Of a stretch of DNA of 64,000 nucleotides, positions 1 through 11,600 are shown piece after piece. This DNA is from Elmis aenea. Taxonomy: Eukaryota > Arthropoda > Insecta > Coleoptera > Elmidae. The stretch's first letter is position 1, and each line of letters starts with the position of its first letter. Both the position numbers and the translations under genes were made by a program. The notes under the pieces were generated by a model, which was not told where the DNA came from, did no database searches, and saw only the letters and a program-made list of their open reading frames with translations. The DNA is taken from contig OX393576.1 in the NCBI GenBank assembly GCA_947652605.1, positions 12,488,575 to 12,552,574 of the forward strand, read 5' to 3'.

Positions 1-225
1 ACATGTAATTATATTAATAAATAACTTAATTTTAGTCACAATTGGAACGATAACAGAATCAAATTTTTCTTATACACCTTCACAATTTTCATAAACACGA
101 TTTTAAAAACCTTGTAGACATATCATTTAAAAAAATTGAAACTTGATAGTTTTTATTTAATAAACAGTAAACTATTACAATAATTGCAATCGTACTTCGA
201 AAAATGTAAAATAATCGGGGGAAAT

Positions 226-356
226 ACCATAAGAGGTTAAAATTTGTCGGCCAAATTTTGTTTGGCACGAGTTATTGCTTAGTAACAAATTGAAAAGCAA
301 TAACGAGTGTTACAAATAAAAATTTGGCCTGCTAAAATTTTAACCTCGAATGGTAT
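226..356. repeat. Imperfect inverted repeat (~55-bp arms)
   Basis: The left arm, from AATACCATAAGAGGTTAAAA to GAGTTATTGCTT, pairs with the right arm, from AAGCAATAACGAG to TTTTAACCTCGAATGGTATT. Probably a small decayed foldback MITE; no target duplication was identified. Confidence 0.7.
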
Positions 357-558
357 TTGTAGCGAAAATCCAACGACTGATAAGAATTACCTATACAAAT
401 ATTTATTTAGTTATACTTTCTTTGTTTGAAGTACCAAATCTCTTTGCTGACTCGCACATTTTTAAAAGTATTAGTTATTAGTTAAATTAAAAGCTGTTCA
501 ATTCAGTTCAAACAATAAAACACATGTTGAAAACTGAACTTTTGACATTATTCTAAAC

Positions 559-660
559 GTTGCTATGGTGAAGTAAACAAAGATTCTAAAATTTTATTGC
601 GTTGCCATGGTGAAGTAAACAAAGATTCTAAAATTTTATTGCGTTGCCATGGTGAAGGTA
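559..660. repeat. 42-bp tandem repeat, ~2.4 copies
   Basis: The unit starts GTTGCCATGGTGAAGTAAAC and recurs at 559, 601 and 643. The first two copies differ by one base, so the duplication is recent. Confidence 0.85.
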
Positions 661-1816
661 AACAAAAATGTATCCAATTGCAAAAATAGTAAGGTTCCTA
701 TTTAACCGCTAGCAAACGTGATAAATCGTATGCTTTTGCATTGACATTAATGACAGTAGTGGCATTATCTACAATAAACGTGCTGTTGTCTTTGACAATG
801 TGGAATAAAACCGCATCCCTAGATTATTATCAGCTAGATACATGGATCAACAATTACACCAATCGTACCTAACTCTTTGAAACATCTATATTTGTGATTG
901 CTAATTTATTTAATTATATTTATCGCCAGTATAGTTTAAATTTGGAAATAAGTAAAACAAATTGATGAGCGTACCTGCGTTTTGCTTATTTCGTTAGACT
1001 TCCTCAGGGTATTAATTGATTTATTTAATTCTTTTCACTTATCTAATCAAATTCTTTATTAAATTAATTTGCTCATTTGAGAATTAATGCCATTACAACA
1101 CTGCAGTTGTTTCTATCAGTCTTGTTCAGCCTGCATCTGCTACAATCTCCCTTTTATTTGGTCCGCGTATAACATACCGAGAGCCACCCTTATCCAACCA
1201 ACTGACTATCTAGGTCCTATTTTCACTAATAAACAGGGTAATTTAAATAACACTTTAAGAAAACGTTTATGGTGTGTGACAATCATGTGCAACGTGTACT
1301 AATTTAGAATAATTTGGCCACCGCTTGCTTTACAAAAGCATGGGCTGTTATAGAATCGTACCTGTAGTCTGCGCTTTTAAAATTATTGTTTATCGATCCA
1401 TGCAAAGTTGAATGTTCTTCTAGTTTATGAACGAATTATAAAATTTATTGCGAGAGTGCAAATTTCGGCCTGGTTTGTTCAAAAATTGCGAAGGTTACAC
1501 AACCAAACAACCCTGTCGCTGTTATAAATGGTCAGTCTTTGAGTAAAATAACCCCAATTTAAAAACTAAAAGCCTTTGATGTAGTACCGTCATTTGGTCG
1601 TTCACATTTTAACATTTTAAAATGCCTGCATTTAACACTCGAATTATAATGCGGAGATGAATGGTTGAACAAACAGTAATGACCGCCACGTATTTAATTA
1701 AATGGTTGAATTCGGTTGGAATTTTTTTAAATTATAGAAAATATGTTGCTAACGAAACTTGTGTTTTATAGAACTAACATTTGTCAAATATAAAAGTACA
1801 CAAGTTTAATTAAAGT
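661..1816. other. Gene-free stretch
   Basis: AT-rich sequence with no supported gene. A 71-codon ORF at 1087-1302 has no recognisable content or splice context. Confidence 0.5.
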
Positions 1817-2137
1817 CATTGGCGTAGTTATGGGGGGACCAGGGGGGCTAAGCCCCCCCCCTGAGCTCTCATTGGCCCCCCTGGCCTAAAAAACACACAA
1901 AATTTTAACAAAACGTAATTGAAACCGTAATCTGTTAAATAAACAGAAAGATGAATTTCGACCTATAAATTAGCACAAATCTAGCATTATTTTTTAAATT
2001 ATGTCTTAATATTAAGCAGAATTGGGCCCGGATTCAACAAAAGTTCAAAAGTGAGGACCATGCTTTTTTTTTAGCTCACAGCCTCAGTCACCTGGGGCTG
2101 GAGCCCCCCCTGGACCTCGGAGCTAACTACGCCAATG
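1817..2137. mobile_element. hAT-like MITE with CATTGGCGTAG ends
   Basis: The inverted termini are CATTGGCGTAGTTA on the left and TAACTACGCCAATG on the right. Just inside each end are C- and G-rich runs that can also pair. The 8-bp flanks ATTAAAGT and ATTAAAAA agree at six of eight positions, compatible with a decayed 8-bp target duplication. Confidence 0.7.
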
Positions 2138-2239
2138 ATTAAAAACCACTTTCCTTATTTGCAAGGAGAAGTTAAGCTGTACCAGTTTCAAGAATCTTGT
2201 CTCTTCGCCAGTAAATTATTTTCTTTTTAAACACATGAA

Positions 2240-3740
2240 ATATTTTTTGCTATGGGCATAATTTTCTTGTAGAAATGTTAAACAACATTTTTTCAATGTA
2301 TAAAGACCATTGAAAGATATTTTATTGCCCTTCAAAATTTTTAAAAATTTGCCAAATGTATACCCTTAGAATATTTTTTGTCAAAGACCCAACAATTTTG
2401 CTATAAACGTTTGTACAAATGTTTTAAACAATATATATTATATTATATTATCCTGTAACCTCTTCCACCAGTGATGTCGAGGTTTATTTTTAACAATATG
2501 TATTTGATAAATACCGACTATTGAGTCGTTCAGAAACCAATTAAAAATATTTATTATTGTCTTTCAAAGATTTTAGAAACGCCCTTAAAATATTTTTTGT
2601 CAAAAAGTCTAAAATTTTCTTATAGATCTAATCGTTTGTGGAAATGTTAAACAATGTTTATTTAATACATAACTACTATAAATTTGTTCGTAAACCAATT
2701 GAAAATATTTTTTATTCACCTCAAAAGATTTTAAAAAGCCAAGTGTATCATATACCCATGAAATATTTTTCGTCCAATAGTCGAAAATTCTGCTATAGGC
2801 CTAATTGTTTGTAAAAATGTTAAACAATATAGTATGTATATTCAACATATACTGACTAATAATTTGTTTAGAAACCTATTAAAAGTATGTTTTATTGCCC
2901 TTCAAATTTTTTTTTTTTTTTTGTCAAAGACAAACATTTTGCTATGAGCCTAATCATTTGTAAAAATGTTAAACAACATATATGCAATTTATAACCACTA
3001 TCAATCTGTTTAGAAAACGATTAAAAATATTTTTTATTACCCTCCAAACTTTTTAAAAATTTGTCAAGTGTAGGTATACACATACACTTACACATATACC
3101 CTTGGAATATTTTTTATCAAAAAATCAAAAATTTCACTATAAGCCTAATTGTTTGTGAGAATGTTAAACAATTACTCAACACATAGGTACCGACTGTAAA
3201 TTCGTTTAAAAACCAATTAAAAATATTTTTAATTACCCTTTAAAGATTTTATAAATTTTCCAAGCGTATACCCTTAGAATATTTTTTGACTCAAAAATGT
3301 TTTTATAAGCCTAATAGTTTGTAAAAGTGCGAAACAATATTTATTCAATACGTACAGACTATTAATTCGTTTAGAAACCGATTAAAAATAATATTTCTTG
3401 ACCTTTAAAGTTTTTAGCAATTTGCGAAGTCTATACCCTTCGAGTTTTTTTTTGTCAAAAAGTCAACAAAAATGCTATGGGCTTAATCGTTGGTAGAATG
3501 GTTAAACAAGATTTATACCAATGCATAACGTCCATCGATTCGTTCAGAAACCGATTAAAAATATTTTTTATAGCTCTTTAAAGTTTTTAAAAATTTGCCA
3601 AGTGGAAATTTTTCAGTCAACAATTAAATAATTTTGCAATGGGCTTAATTATTTGTAAATATAATCAACGACATGTATGCAATGCCTTAAATGCACCGAT
3701 TTACTCAGAAACTGATTAAAAGTTTTTTTTTTCATATTAA
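2240..3740. repeat. Degenerate ~170-bp satellite-like tandem array
   Basis: About nine diverged units are marked by a recurring core like CTATGGGCCTAATCGTTTGT followed by AAATGTTAAACAA. It occurs near 2248, 2399, 2627, 2793, 2940, 3136, 3303, 3474 and 3633 (mean spacing ~173 bp). Each unit also repeats AAACCGATTAAAAATATTTT, a T-rich CCCTTTAAAGTTTTT segment, GCCAAGTGTATACCCTT and GAATATTTTTTGTCAAA. Confidence 0.8.
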
Positions 3741-4387
3741 ACTTTATGTATGTACAAATTTGTACCATCTTGAACAGTAGGCAATCAACAGAAAACTTAG
3801 AGCAGTCTTAAATCCATGTTAATAAATGCACATTTTTAGTAATTTTAGCGTACGATTAATAATAAGAAATATTTTGTGCAAATCTGCCCAATAAAAAATA
3901 ATGTTCTTAGGGACTGTAAAACAGAAAGTATGCATTTATTGCAAGGAAGTTGCCTCAACTCTTATAAAACTCTTCAAGGACAAACTTGTGCAATTTTCAA
4001 TGTTACCCAATTTTACAACTAGAAAACTTCCTTCACAACGGTCATAAATAAAATACAACCATTTATTGTTACAGTTTTGTTAAAATATTTTGTAGAAGTG
4101 TCCATAGAAAATATATAAATTTACATGCAAGAAGTGCATGCTGTAAATTATGCAATTTCACTTTTACAACAATTGTCTAGATAACACAAAGAAATTTAGG
4201 ACAGCTTGGAAAAATACGTTATCAGAAATAATGAACGATGTTTAACAAGCTTTAAAGTGATATTTTGATGTTAAAATTTCTCGAAATATTTCTGAATTTG
4301 TTTACTCTTTCTTTTCAAAATGTGTAGTCTCGAAATTGCTCCAGATTTTTGTCAAGAAGTAATTGTTTAATTAAACTCATATGTATA
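3741..4387. other. Gene-free stretch
   Basis: AT-rich non-coding sequence between the satellite-like array and a foldback element. I see no gene or repeat structure in it. Confidence 0.5.
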
Positions 4388-5182
4388 CAAGGTAATTCAA
4401 ATTCTAGGGCGACCATGGGGTGGGGATCTCGCTTATTACTGAAGATAGAGGGTAGGTTCAAACTTGGCAAAGTTGCTACAGTTTATGCTCATCAATAATA
4501 TCAAAACAGATTTGAAATATCTTCAACTGTTTTTGAAAAAATTGAAAAAAACTGAAAAAAGACTTTTCGTTTTTTGCTATAACTTTTTTATTTATTTTTT
4601 TTTAATCTGTAAAAACTTTTACGGGGCCACTTTTTATTTTACTTTCGCCATCAATTTTTTGCTGTGCCGATTCGTTTTGTTTTATAGGTACTGACTTTTT
4701 AATTTCTTATGGGCGACAAACTTGATTTTCATCCAGTTATTAGATATGTTAAATAAATGAAAACCTTTTTTTTTTCCAAATAAATACGTTGTTTATGTGA
4801 ATAACATAATCATGTAACAATACATTTTTGAAATTAGAAAAAAAGTTCTAGCTAACTAGATGAAAATTAAAAAGTCAGTGCCTATAAAACAAAACGGAAT
4901 CGGCACAGCAAAAAATTGATGGCACCATTAAAAGTAAAAAAAAAAGTGGCCATGTAAAAGTGTTTACAGATTTATAAAAACAATAAATTATGATTAAAAA
5001 AGTTATAGCAAAAAACGCAGTCTTTTTTCAGTTTTTTTCAATTTTTTCAAAAACAATTGAAGATATTTCAGATCTGTTTTAATATTGCATAAAATTTAGC
5101 AACTTTGCCAAATTTAAACCTACCCTCAATCTTCAGTAATAAGCGAGATCCCCATGGTCGCCCTAGAATTTTAATCACCCTG
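4388..5182. mobile_element. Foldback element, 795 bp, TA-flanked
   Basis: TA dinucleotides flank both ends. The left end CAAGGTAATTCAAATTCTAG and the right end reverse complement CAGGGTGATTAAAATTCTAG match closely. The arms pair for roughly 350 bp each, including GGGCGACCATGGGG and AATCGGCACAGCAAAAAATT, leaving a loop around 4730-4840. The 76-codon ORF at 4464 lies in the left arm and is not a gene. Confidence 0.85.
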
Positions 5183-6148
5183 TATGTCTATGATACTCAA
5201 ATTGATGTTATTTTTTATGACTGAACGTTTTTTTTTTCATGTTGAGTATTGCCCCCAAGTTCGACTTTTAGAGTGGTTATCCCCAGCCATTACTTTCAAA
5301 TATGATCATTAATTGTCAAGTCAAGCAACTTCTTGACTCAAATAAATACATATCATTAACAACAATTTACTTAAGTAAATATACAAATGTCCTTGTATTC
5401 CATTATGCGAGTAGAAAGTGACAGCCGCCTCTGTGGACAATACAGTTTTAGTATAGATGATCACCTACTGTCAGTAAAGGGGTTATAAATGGGATCGTAA
5501 ACCTAACAGTTTGAAAGCGAGAGCAAAAAAGTTTAAAAGATTCGGTAGCAAACTGTATTTTCGACAAAGAAAAGTCATAAATGTTCTGGCCAAAGAATTA
5601 TTTAACCCATTGTGGACCGTGTTTCAGCCAAAGACCTGCACATGGCTACTTATTACAGATTTCACACAAGATTTATGTATTTCTATTTAAGTAATTTTGT
5701 ATAGTAAACATTTTTTAAATAAGGGTCAGAATCCTGAACTCGTAGCAAGGGTGAAATCTTTAACAAAATCTTGCTTTTGAAAGTCTTGCGCAAAATTGTT
5801 ATAGATGTGTTCCAGTATTAGATTTCTGCAAAGAGGTTGACGTTTTTAAACATTTTCAAAAATACATCCAGGGAAAGTTAACACTGAAACGGGTCCGATG
5901 GACAATGTCCTTAGCTTTGAAAGGAAGACAAAGTCGAAGGTATCAGATACTTAATATACAAGGCACCTCTAATGAACTAAACGATTAAAAAATATACGTT
6001 AATCATTATTTGGTTGGAGTTTATTTAAAAATCACTTATCTTTTTTCAACAAAGTATTACTTGTTAAAAAAATCTACAGGATTAAAAATAAATCTTGTTA
6101 GGTATTCAATTTGTTTACACCAAAATCTCTTATCATATATCAAGTATA
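5183..6148. other. Gene-free stretch
   Basis: No ORF, splice-linked exon or clear repeat recognised. Confidence 0.45.
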
Positions 6149-6702
6149 CAGGGTGATTGATTGAGATTGAGACCGGGACTTAAAAATATATGAAGAATGA
6201 AAAAGGGTATGGATCTGAAATTTTGGTTATGACCATAATGACATCTGATCTGTTTATTGAAAATATTTTTAATATGGCGACACTTCTGGAAATACCGGAA
6301 GTTGACGTCTACTTTCTTATTTCAAATACAATGGTCTATTTTTTATTGCATTTTTGGATTCAAAACGTTATTTTAAAGGGACTTTTATTAGCATTTCCTA
6401 TGCCTAAGTTCAGTCATTTTTTTAGATTTTTGGACGTAGTGCGATTATCTAACGCCGCCATTTTTGAAGAAAAAACGCTTAAATTTAGACCATGCCTAGA
6501 AAAAACCTTAGAGTACATCCTGGAATTTTTGCAATCGATGCATTACTTACTGGGTGTCCAAAATTTAATTTTCTTTTAATACAACTTCAGACCACTAAAA
6601 CTCGTTTTTTTTCAAATACATTGTCCAAACTTTTTTTTCATTTTCTAATGCAAAATTACACTCTGCATCAATCTGTATTAGCGTTTCCTATACCTGTCTA
6701 AG
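6149..6702. mobile_element. Solo arm of a CAGGGTG foldback element
   Basis: Begins TA-CAGGGTGATTGATTGAGA and follows the left arm of the element at 10544-12415 for about 550 bp, ending near the motif TTTCCTATACCTGTC. No matching right arm follows, so it is half an element. ORFs at 6190-6579 and 6492-6701 are translations of this repeat, not genes. Confidence 0.8.
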
Positions 6703-7029
6703 AAATAGAAACAAGAATAAAAAATGAATTTTAAAACTCATCACAATCTTCTACCACTGGATTATCAAAAATACAAAATAACCACACCAAATTTGTTTTA
6801 ATTTTCAAACGAATTGTGTTACTTTGCATATTATTACCTATGAAGTATTTATAATGTAAATAATCAAATATTCGAATAATTGGGGTTAATATAGTATAGT
6901 TGTTACTACAAATAACTTTAATAAAAAAATCACTTATAGGCGAGAGTCTTCGTAAACCGATTAAGTGATTTTTAATAAAGCTTACTTATATTAACTAAAG
7001 GTTTAAATTCTTGAATGGGCGAAATTGGT

Positions 7030-7370
7030 GATATTAATATTATTATTATTATTATTATTATTTCCGCGGAGGTGGTCCCCTTTCGGGTTCCTGTACTGCG
7101 ACCTATCGGTCTACTGTACCCTCTGGTGATAGTCCCTTAAAGAAGTCCTGTGTTTTTGAAAAACTCCTGGATTTTCTTTAAGGGTGTTTTCCTTAACTCT
7201 TCTTGGTTGGCTTTTTCCATCCCTAGAAGTATACGCCGATAGGATGTGAATCCTTCACACTGGCATATTATGTGAAGAGGAGTTTCTTCTTCTTCGTCAC
7301 ATCCTCTGCATAAATCGGTCCCTGAGAGCCCTATTATGAAGAAGTGTTTGTGTAGCCCACATTTATATTA
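7030..7370 (-). mobile_element. 5'-truncated LINE tail with TAA-repeat end
   Basis: On the - strand this translates to the C-terminus of a non-LTR retrotransposon polyprotein: LCRGCDEEEETPLHIICQCE, a Cys-Cys-His-Cys block typical of the end of R1/I/Jockey-group ORF2. It then reads to a stop near 7137 and a short 3' UTR, and finishes in a (TAA)n run at 7034-7063. The element is truncated just upstream of this block. The clade is not resolved. Confidence 0.75.
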
Positions 7371-8652
7371 CAATATAAAGAACTTCTCTCGACAACTTTT
7401 ATTAAACGTTGTGGTTTTAAAAAAAGAAACTGCAAACCCCATCGCTAATCATTAAAAACCGAAAATTCCGTTTTACACGTTCGACTGGGCATCCACACAC
7501 TGCACATCCTATACCTTTTTTTCGAAAGTTGCCAGTTTTTAACAACAAAATAAGTGTCGTAACCTTACCTATAGCCCATTTAAGCTTAGCACTATTACAG
7601 TAGCGGTTTTGAAAGCCGTGATGCGTTTAGGATCCCTCAATCCTTTCAAACTCATTCAACAGCACCCACATTCGCAAGCAATCCTTTGAATACAACAGTC
7701 ATACAAAGCACAACAATACTCTTTCACAGTAAGTCAGGCGAGTAAATATCCGTCAAAACTATCAGTTATCACATTCTACTGTAAAGGTTGAACATCATAC
7801 CGACATTTTTATCCAAGCATACAGAGAATATTAGCACATCTAACCAGAGGAATTTTTTACTGAAAATGATCAAAAACTTTTCAAAATAGGTTGTTTGCTT
7901 TGATTTATTGTTTAACATCTTGTAAATATACAAATACATGAACTTTCTTTCCATAATTCCTCTAAGAACCCTTAATTTTAAAAGTAATATTTCTGCCATT
8001 TCACATAACATTTTAATGTTTGTATAATTTTTATAAAAGGTATTATTTTCATGTAATAGTCATTATTTATTGTTTTATCTAATAAAACACACCGTGGGGT
8101 GACAAAATAATTTAATATAGTGTGTTTGAATAATTTGATTTGTATGCAACTGATTGGTTTTAAAAACTTTGTTTGTTCTTTTCTGAAATTTTGGGTGTCT
8201 GACATTTTCGAATAAAATGAGACATCTTAAACGTATACAATATGTATAATACAGCAATCAAATTAAGCAGAGCTTTTTATACGCTTAAATAAATATAATC
8301 TGGTCTAATAATAATAATAGTGCAAGGAGTCTTCTCATTTTAAAATTTGAAAATTATCATTACATTTTATAATTCTTAGGATTTTTTAAATGGCAAACCA
8401 GACGCGGCCGAAAAAGTTCCACTTTTTGGCCTTGATACATAAATAACTATTTTAAATCAACAGGGAATTCCCTACATCATTATTTAAATATTTAAATTAA
8501 AATAGCATATAATATTACGATCGCCATCTCCTGGTGGTATTTTTTTACTAAGCGATAACTTACATAACAGTATTCTACAAAAAGCATGTTTTCCTAGCAT
8601 CTGTCACATGTCACATTTATTTATAATTTTTTGTGGTTGATTATTTAAAAAC
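7371..8652. other. Intergenic region upstream of TRAP1
   Basis: Contains the presumed TRAP1 promoter and a ~55-bp block at 8392-8446 that recurs inverted near 30180. Overlapping short - strand ORFs at 7769-8257 are AT-rich, share no recognisable motif and were not accepted. Confidence 0.45.
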
Positions 8653-11600
8653 ATGGCTAGTTTAATGAAATGTGCACGTTTATATCGTATTGGAGCGAGT
8701 GCCCGAAATTACAAGAAATTTTTAATTTCACAGTCAACAAAAATTCATGCAGCAGTTTTAAATACAAACAGAGGTAAAGAAACATGTTTAAGTGGGGTTA
8801 TAATTGTGATAAAATCGTACTAAATTATTTACCGGTCTTAATTTAATCGATCTAATCATCTTATTTTTTAGCTAGTACATTCTTTGTTCGACATCAGCAA
8901 ACAGATGCTGCACCAACACAACAAGAAGAGTATCGTTCGATTATCAAAGATACAGAAAAACCTACAGGTAGGTTGAACACATTTATTTATGAAGATTGTA
9001 ATAGCAATTATTTCATCATCAGGTGACTGTGTGAAGCATGAATTTCAAGCAGAAACTAGAATGCTCCTAGATATTGTAGCTCGATCGCTGTATTCCGAAA
9101 AAGAAGTGTTCATTCGTGAGTTGATATCAAATGCAAGCGATGCGTTGGAGAAGTTCCGGTATAATTTATTATCGGGGGCAGAACAAGCTGGTAAAATACA
9201 TGCAGCTGATAGAGCATTGGAGATACACATAGGAACAGATAAACAAAATCGAATACTTACAGTTCAGGTAACATAACGAAACGAAGAAAGTGTTTAAGTA
9301 TTCATTCGCATGATTTATGTAGGATACTGGTATTGGCATGACTGAAGAAGAACTATTATCGAATTTGGGGATAATTGCCCGATCAGGCTCTAAGGTAATT
9401 CACAATATTCATATTTTAATTACATTGTACAACCCAATCAATTTTAAGCTCGGTTAAAATGTTTGTGTCAAGAATTAATTTTGCATGAGGGTTTTTCTAT
9501 TTTACTTGTAAAAATTGTTTCTTAGGTAATGTTACCAATGCCAATTTTTCCAGGCATTTCTAGAACAGTTGAAAGGGAAAAATGCTGGCACCGACAGCAC
9601 AAATAATATAATAGGGCAGTTTGGTGTAGGTTTTTACAGTGCATTTATGGTTGCCCAAAAGGTCGACGTCTATTCCAAATCATCAACATCAGACAAAGGT
9701 TACAAGTGGAGCTCAGATGGGTATGTATCGTAACTGACAAAACGAACTGCTAAATTTATTTAACTGTTTTTTGTTATTTAATCTCAATACAGCATTGATT
9801 ATTTTGTAGCACTGGTTCTTTCGATGTTCAGCCAGCGGAAGGTGTCCAATATGGAACGAAAATTGTTATTCACCTCAAGCCCGAATGTCGTGAATACTCA
9901 GATGAAGAAGCAGTAAAACAAGTGATACAAAAATACAGTAACTTTGTCGGGAGCCCGATTTTTTTGAACGGAGTAAAAACCAACACCGTCCAGCCGTTGT
10001 GGCTGTCCGATCCTAAAAGTGTTACACAACAGCAGCACGGGGAATTTTACCGGTACATAAGCAAGAGTTACGATCTTCCAAGGTACATTCTGCACTACAA
10101 CACTGATGTTCCTTTGTCGATACACGCTTTGTTATATTTTCCCGAGGGCAAGCCAGGTGAGCGAACCGTATTGTTTGGAGTAATTTTGTTTTTATTGCCA
10201 CTTTTGTTTAGGCTTGTTTGAAATGTCGAGAGAGCTAGAGTCTGGAGTGGCATTGTACACTAGAAAAATTTTAATTAAAAGTCGTGTTGATAATATTCTA
10301 CCGAAGTGGTTGAGATTTGTTAAAGGTGTCGTTGATTCGGAAGATATCCCTTTGAATTTAAGCAGAGAGTTGCTACAAAACAGTGCATTAATTAGGTAAG
10401 TATCGATTGTTTGCTGTTATTGTTGTTTAAATTTGTTGATGTGTTTTTGTTTGCACACATTTTAAAAGGGAAAAACTTTTAAATATGGGGCTATCAGAAA
10501 CAAGCAGATTTTTGATGTTACAAAAATCACGGAGGAGCATATACAGGGTGATTGATTGAGACCGATACTTAAAAATATATGAAGAATAAAGAATGGTACT
10601 GATCTGAAATTTTGGTTATGACCTTAATGACATCTGATGTGTTTATTAAAAATATTTTCAAGATGACGAAACTTCCGCAAATACCGGAAGTTGACGTCTA
10701 TTCTTATTTCAAATACAATGGTCTATTTTTTATTGCGTATTTGGATTTAAAACGTTATTTTAGAGGGACTTTTATTAGCATTCCCTATACCTAAGTGCAA
10801 TCGTTTTTAAGATTTTTGGACTTTTTTGAAAATTTTTTGATTTTCATCGTGATGCTTAATATTATCTAACGCCGCCATTTTTAAAGAAAAACCGCTTAAA
10901 TTTAGACCATGTCTAGGAGAAACCTTGGAGTATATCCCTGAATTTTTGCAATCGATGCATTACTTACAGGGTGTCCAAAATTTAATTTTCTTTTAATACA
11001 ACTTCAGACCACTAAAACTCGTTTTTTTCAAATACAATGCCTAAACTTTTTTTTCATTTTCTAATGCAAAATTAAATTCTGCATCAATCTGTAGTAGCGT
11101 TTCCTATACCTATCTGCAACAATTTTCGACTTATTAAGAATTTTTAATAAAGTTAAGAGAAAAGGTAACATTTTTAAATAGTCGGCCTTGGAAATGACAA
11201 TAAATGCCAATACCGTCAACCACTTTTATTGCGTTTGTCTGAAGTATCCATGAAAATGTAACATCAAGAGTATTCAAACACGGATATTTTGAATTCATTT
11301 TACATTCATGGACAATATCAGAAGATTATTGAAAGTGCGAACGAATAGTTGTGCATTTTTAATGTAGCTTGTACAGCATAGTATGTTAAACCCGTGTATT
11401 GTGCTGCCAATCGAATTGACCGCTAAGGATGGTCATTAAAATATCCCAGGATGTTAACTTCATTAGTTTCATTATTTGTCACACGCTTAGGTTGAATACT
11501 AGCAAATTTCACTCTTCTAAATTGAAAAAAAAATTGATTCTATTCATTGAAATTTCTGTCTGGTCATTACAGTCAAATGACGATAACTCTCACTGAACAC

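Noticed and set aside
6190..6701. ORFs of 129 and 69 codons
   Set aside because: They coincide with a solo arm of the CAGGGTG foldback family also found in TRAP1 intron 7, so they are repeat translations.
7769..8257. Overlapping - strand ORFs of 60-80 codons upstream of TRAP1
   Set aside because: Hydrophobic, AT-driven translations without domains, starts or splice sites that would connect them.
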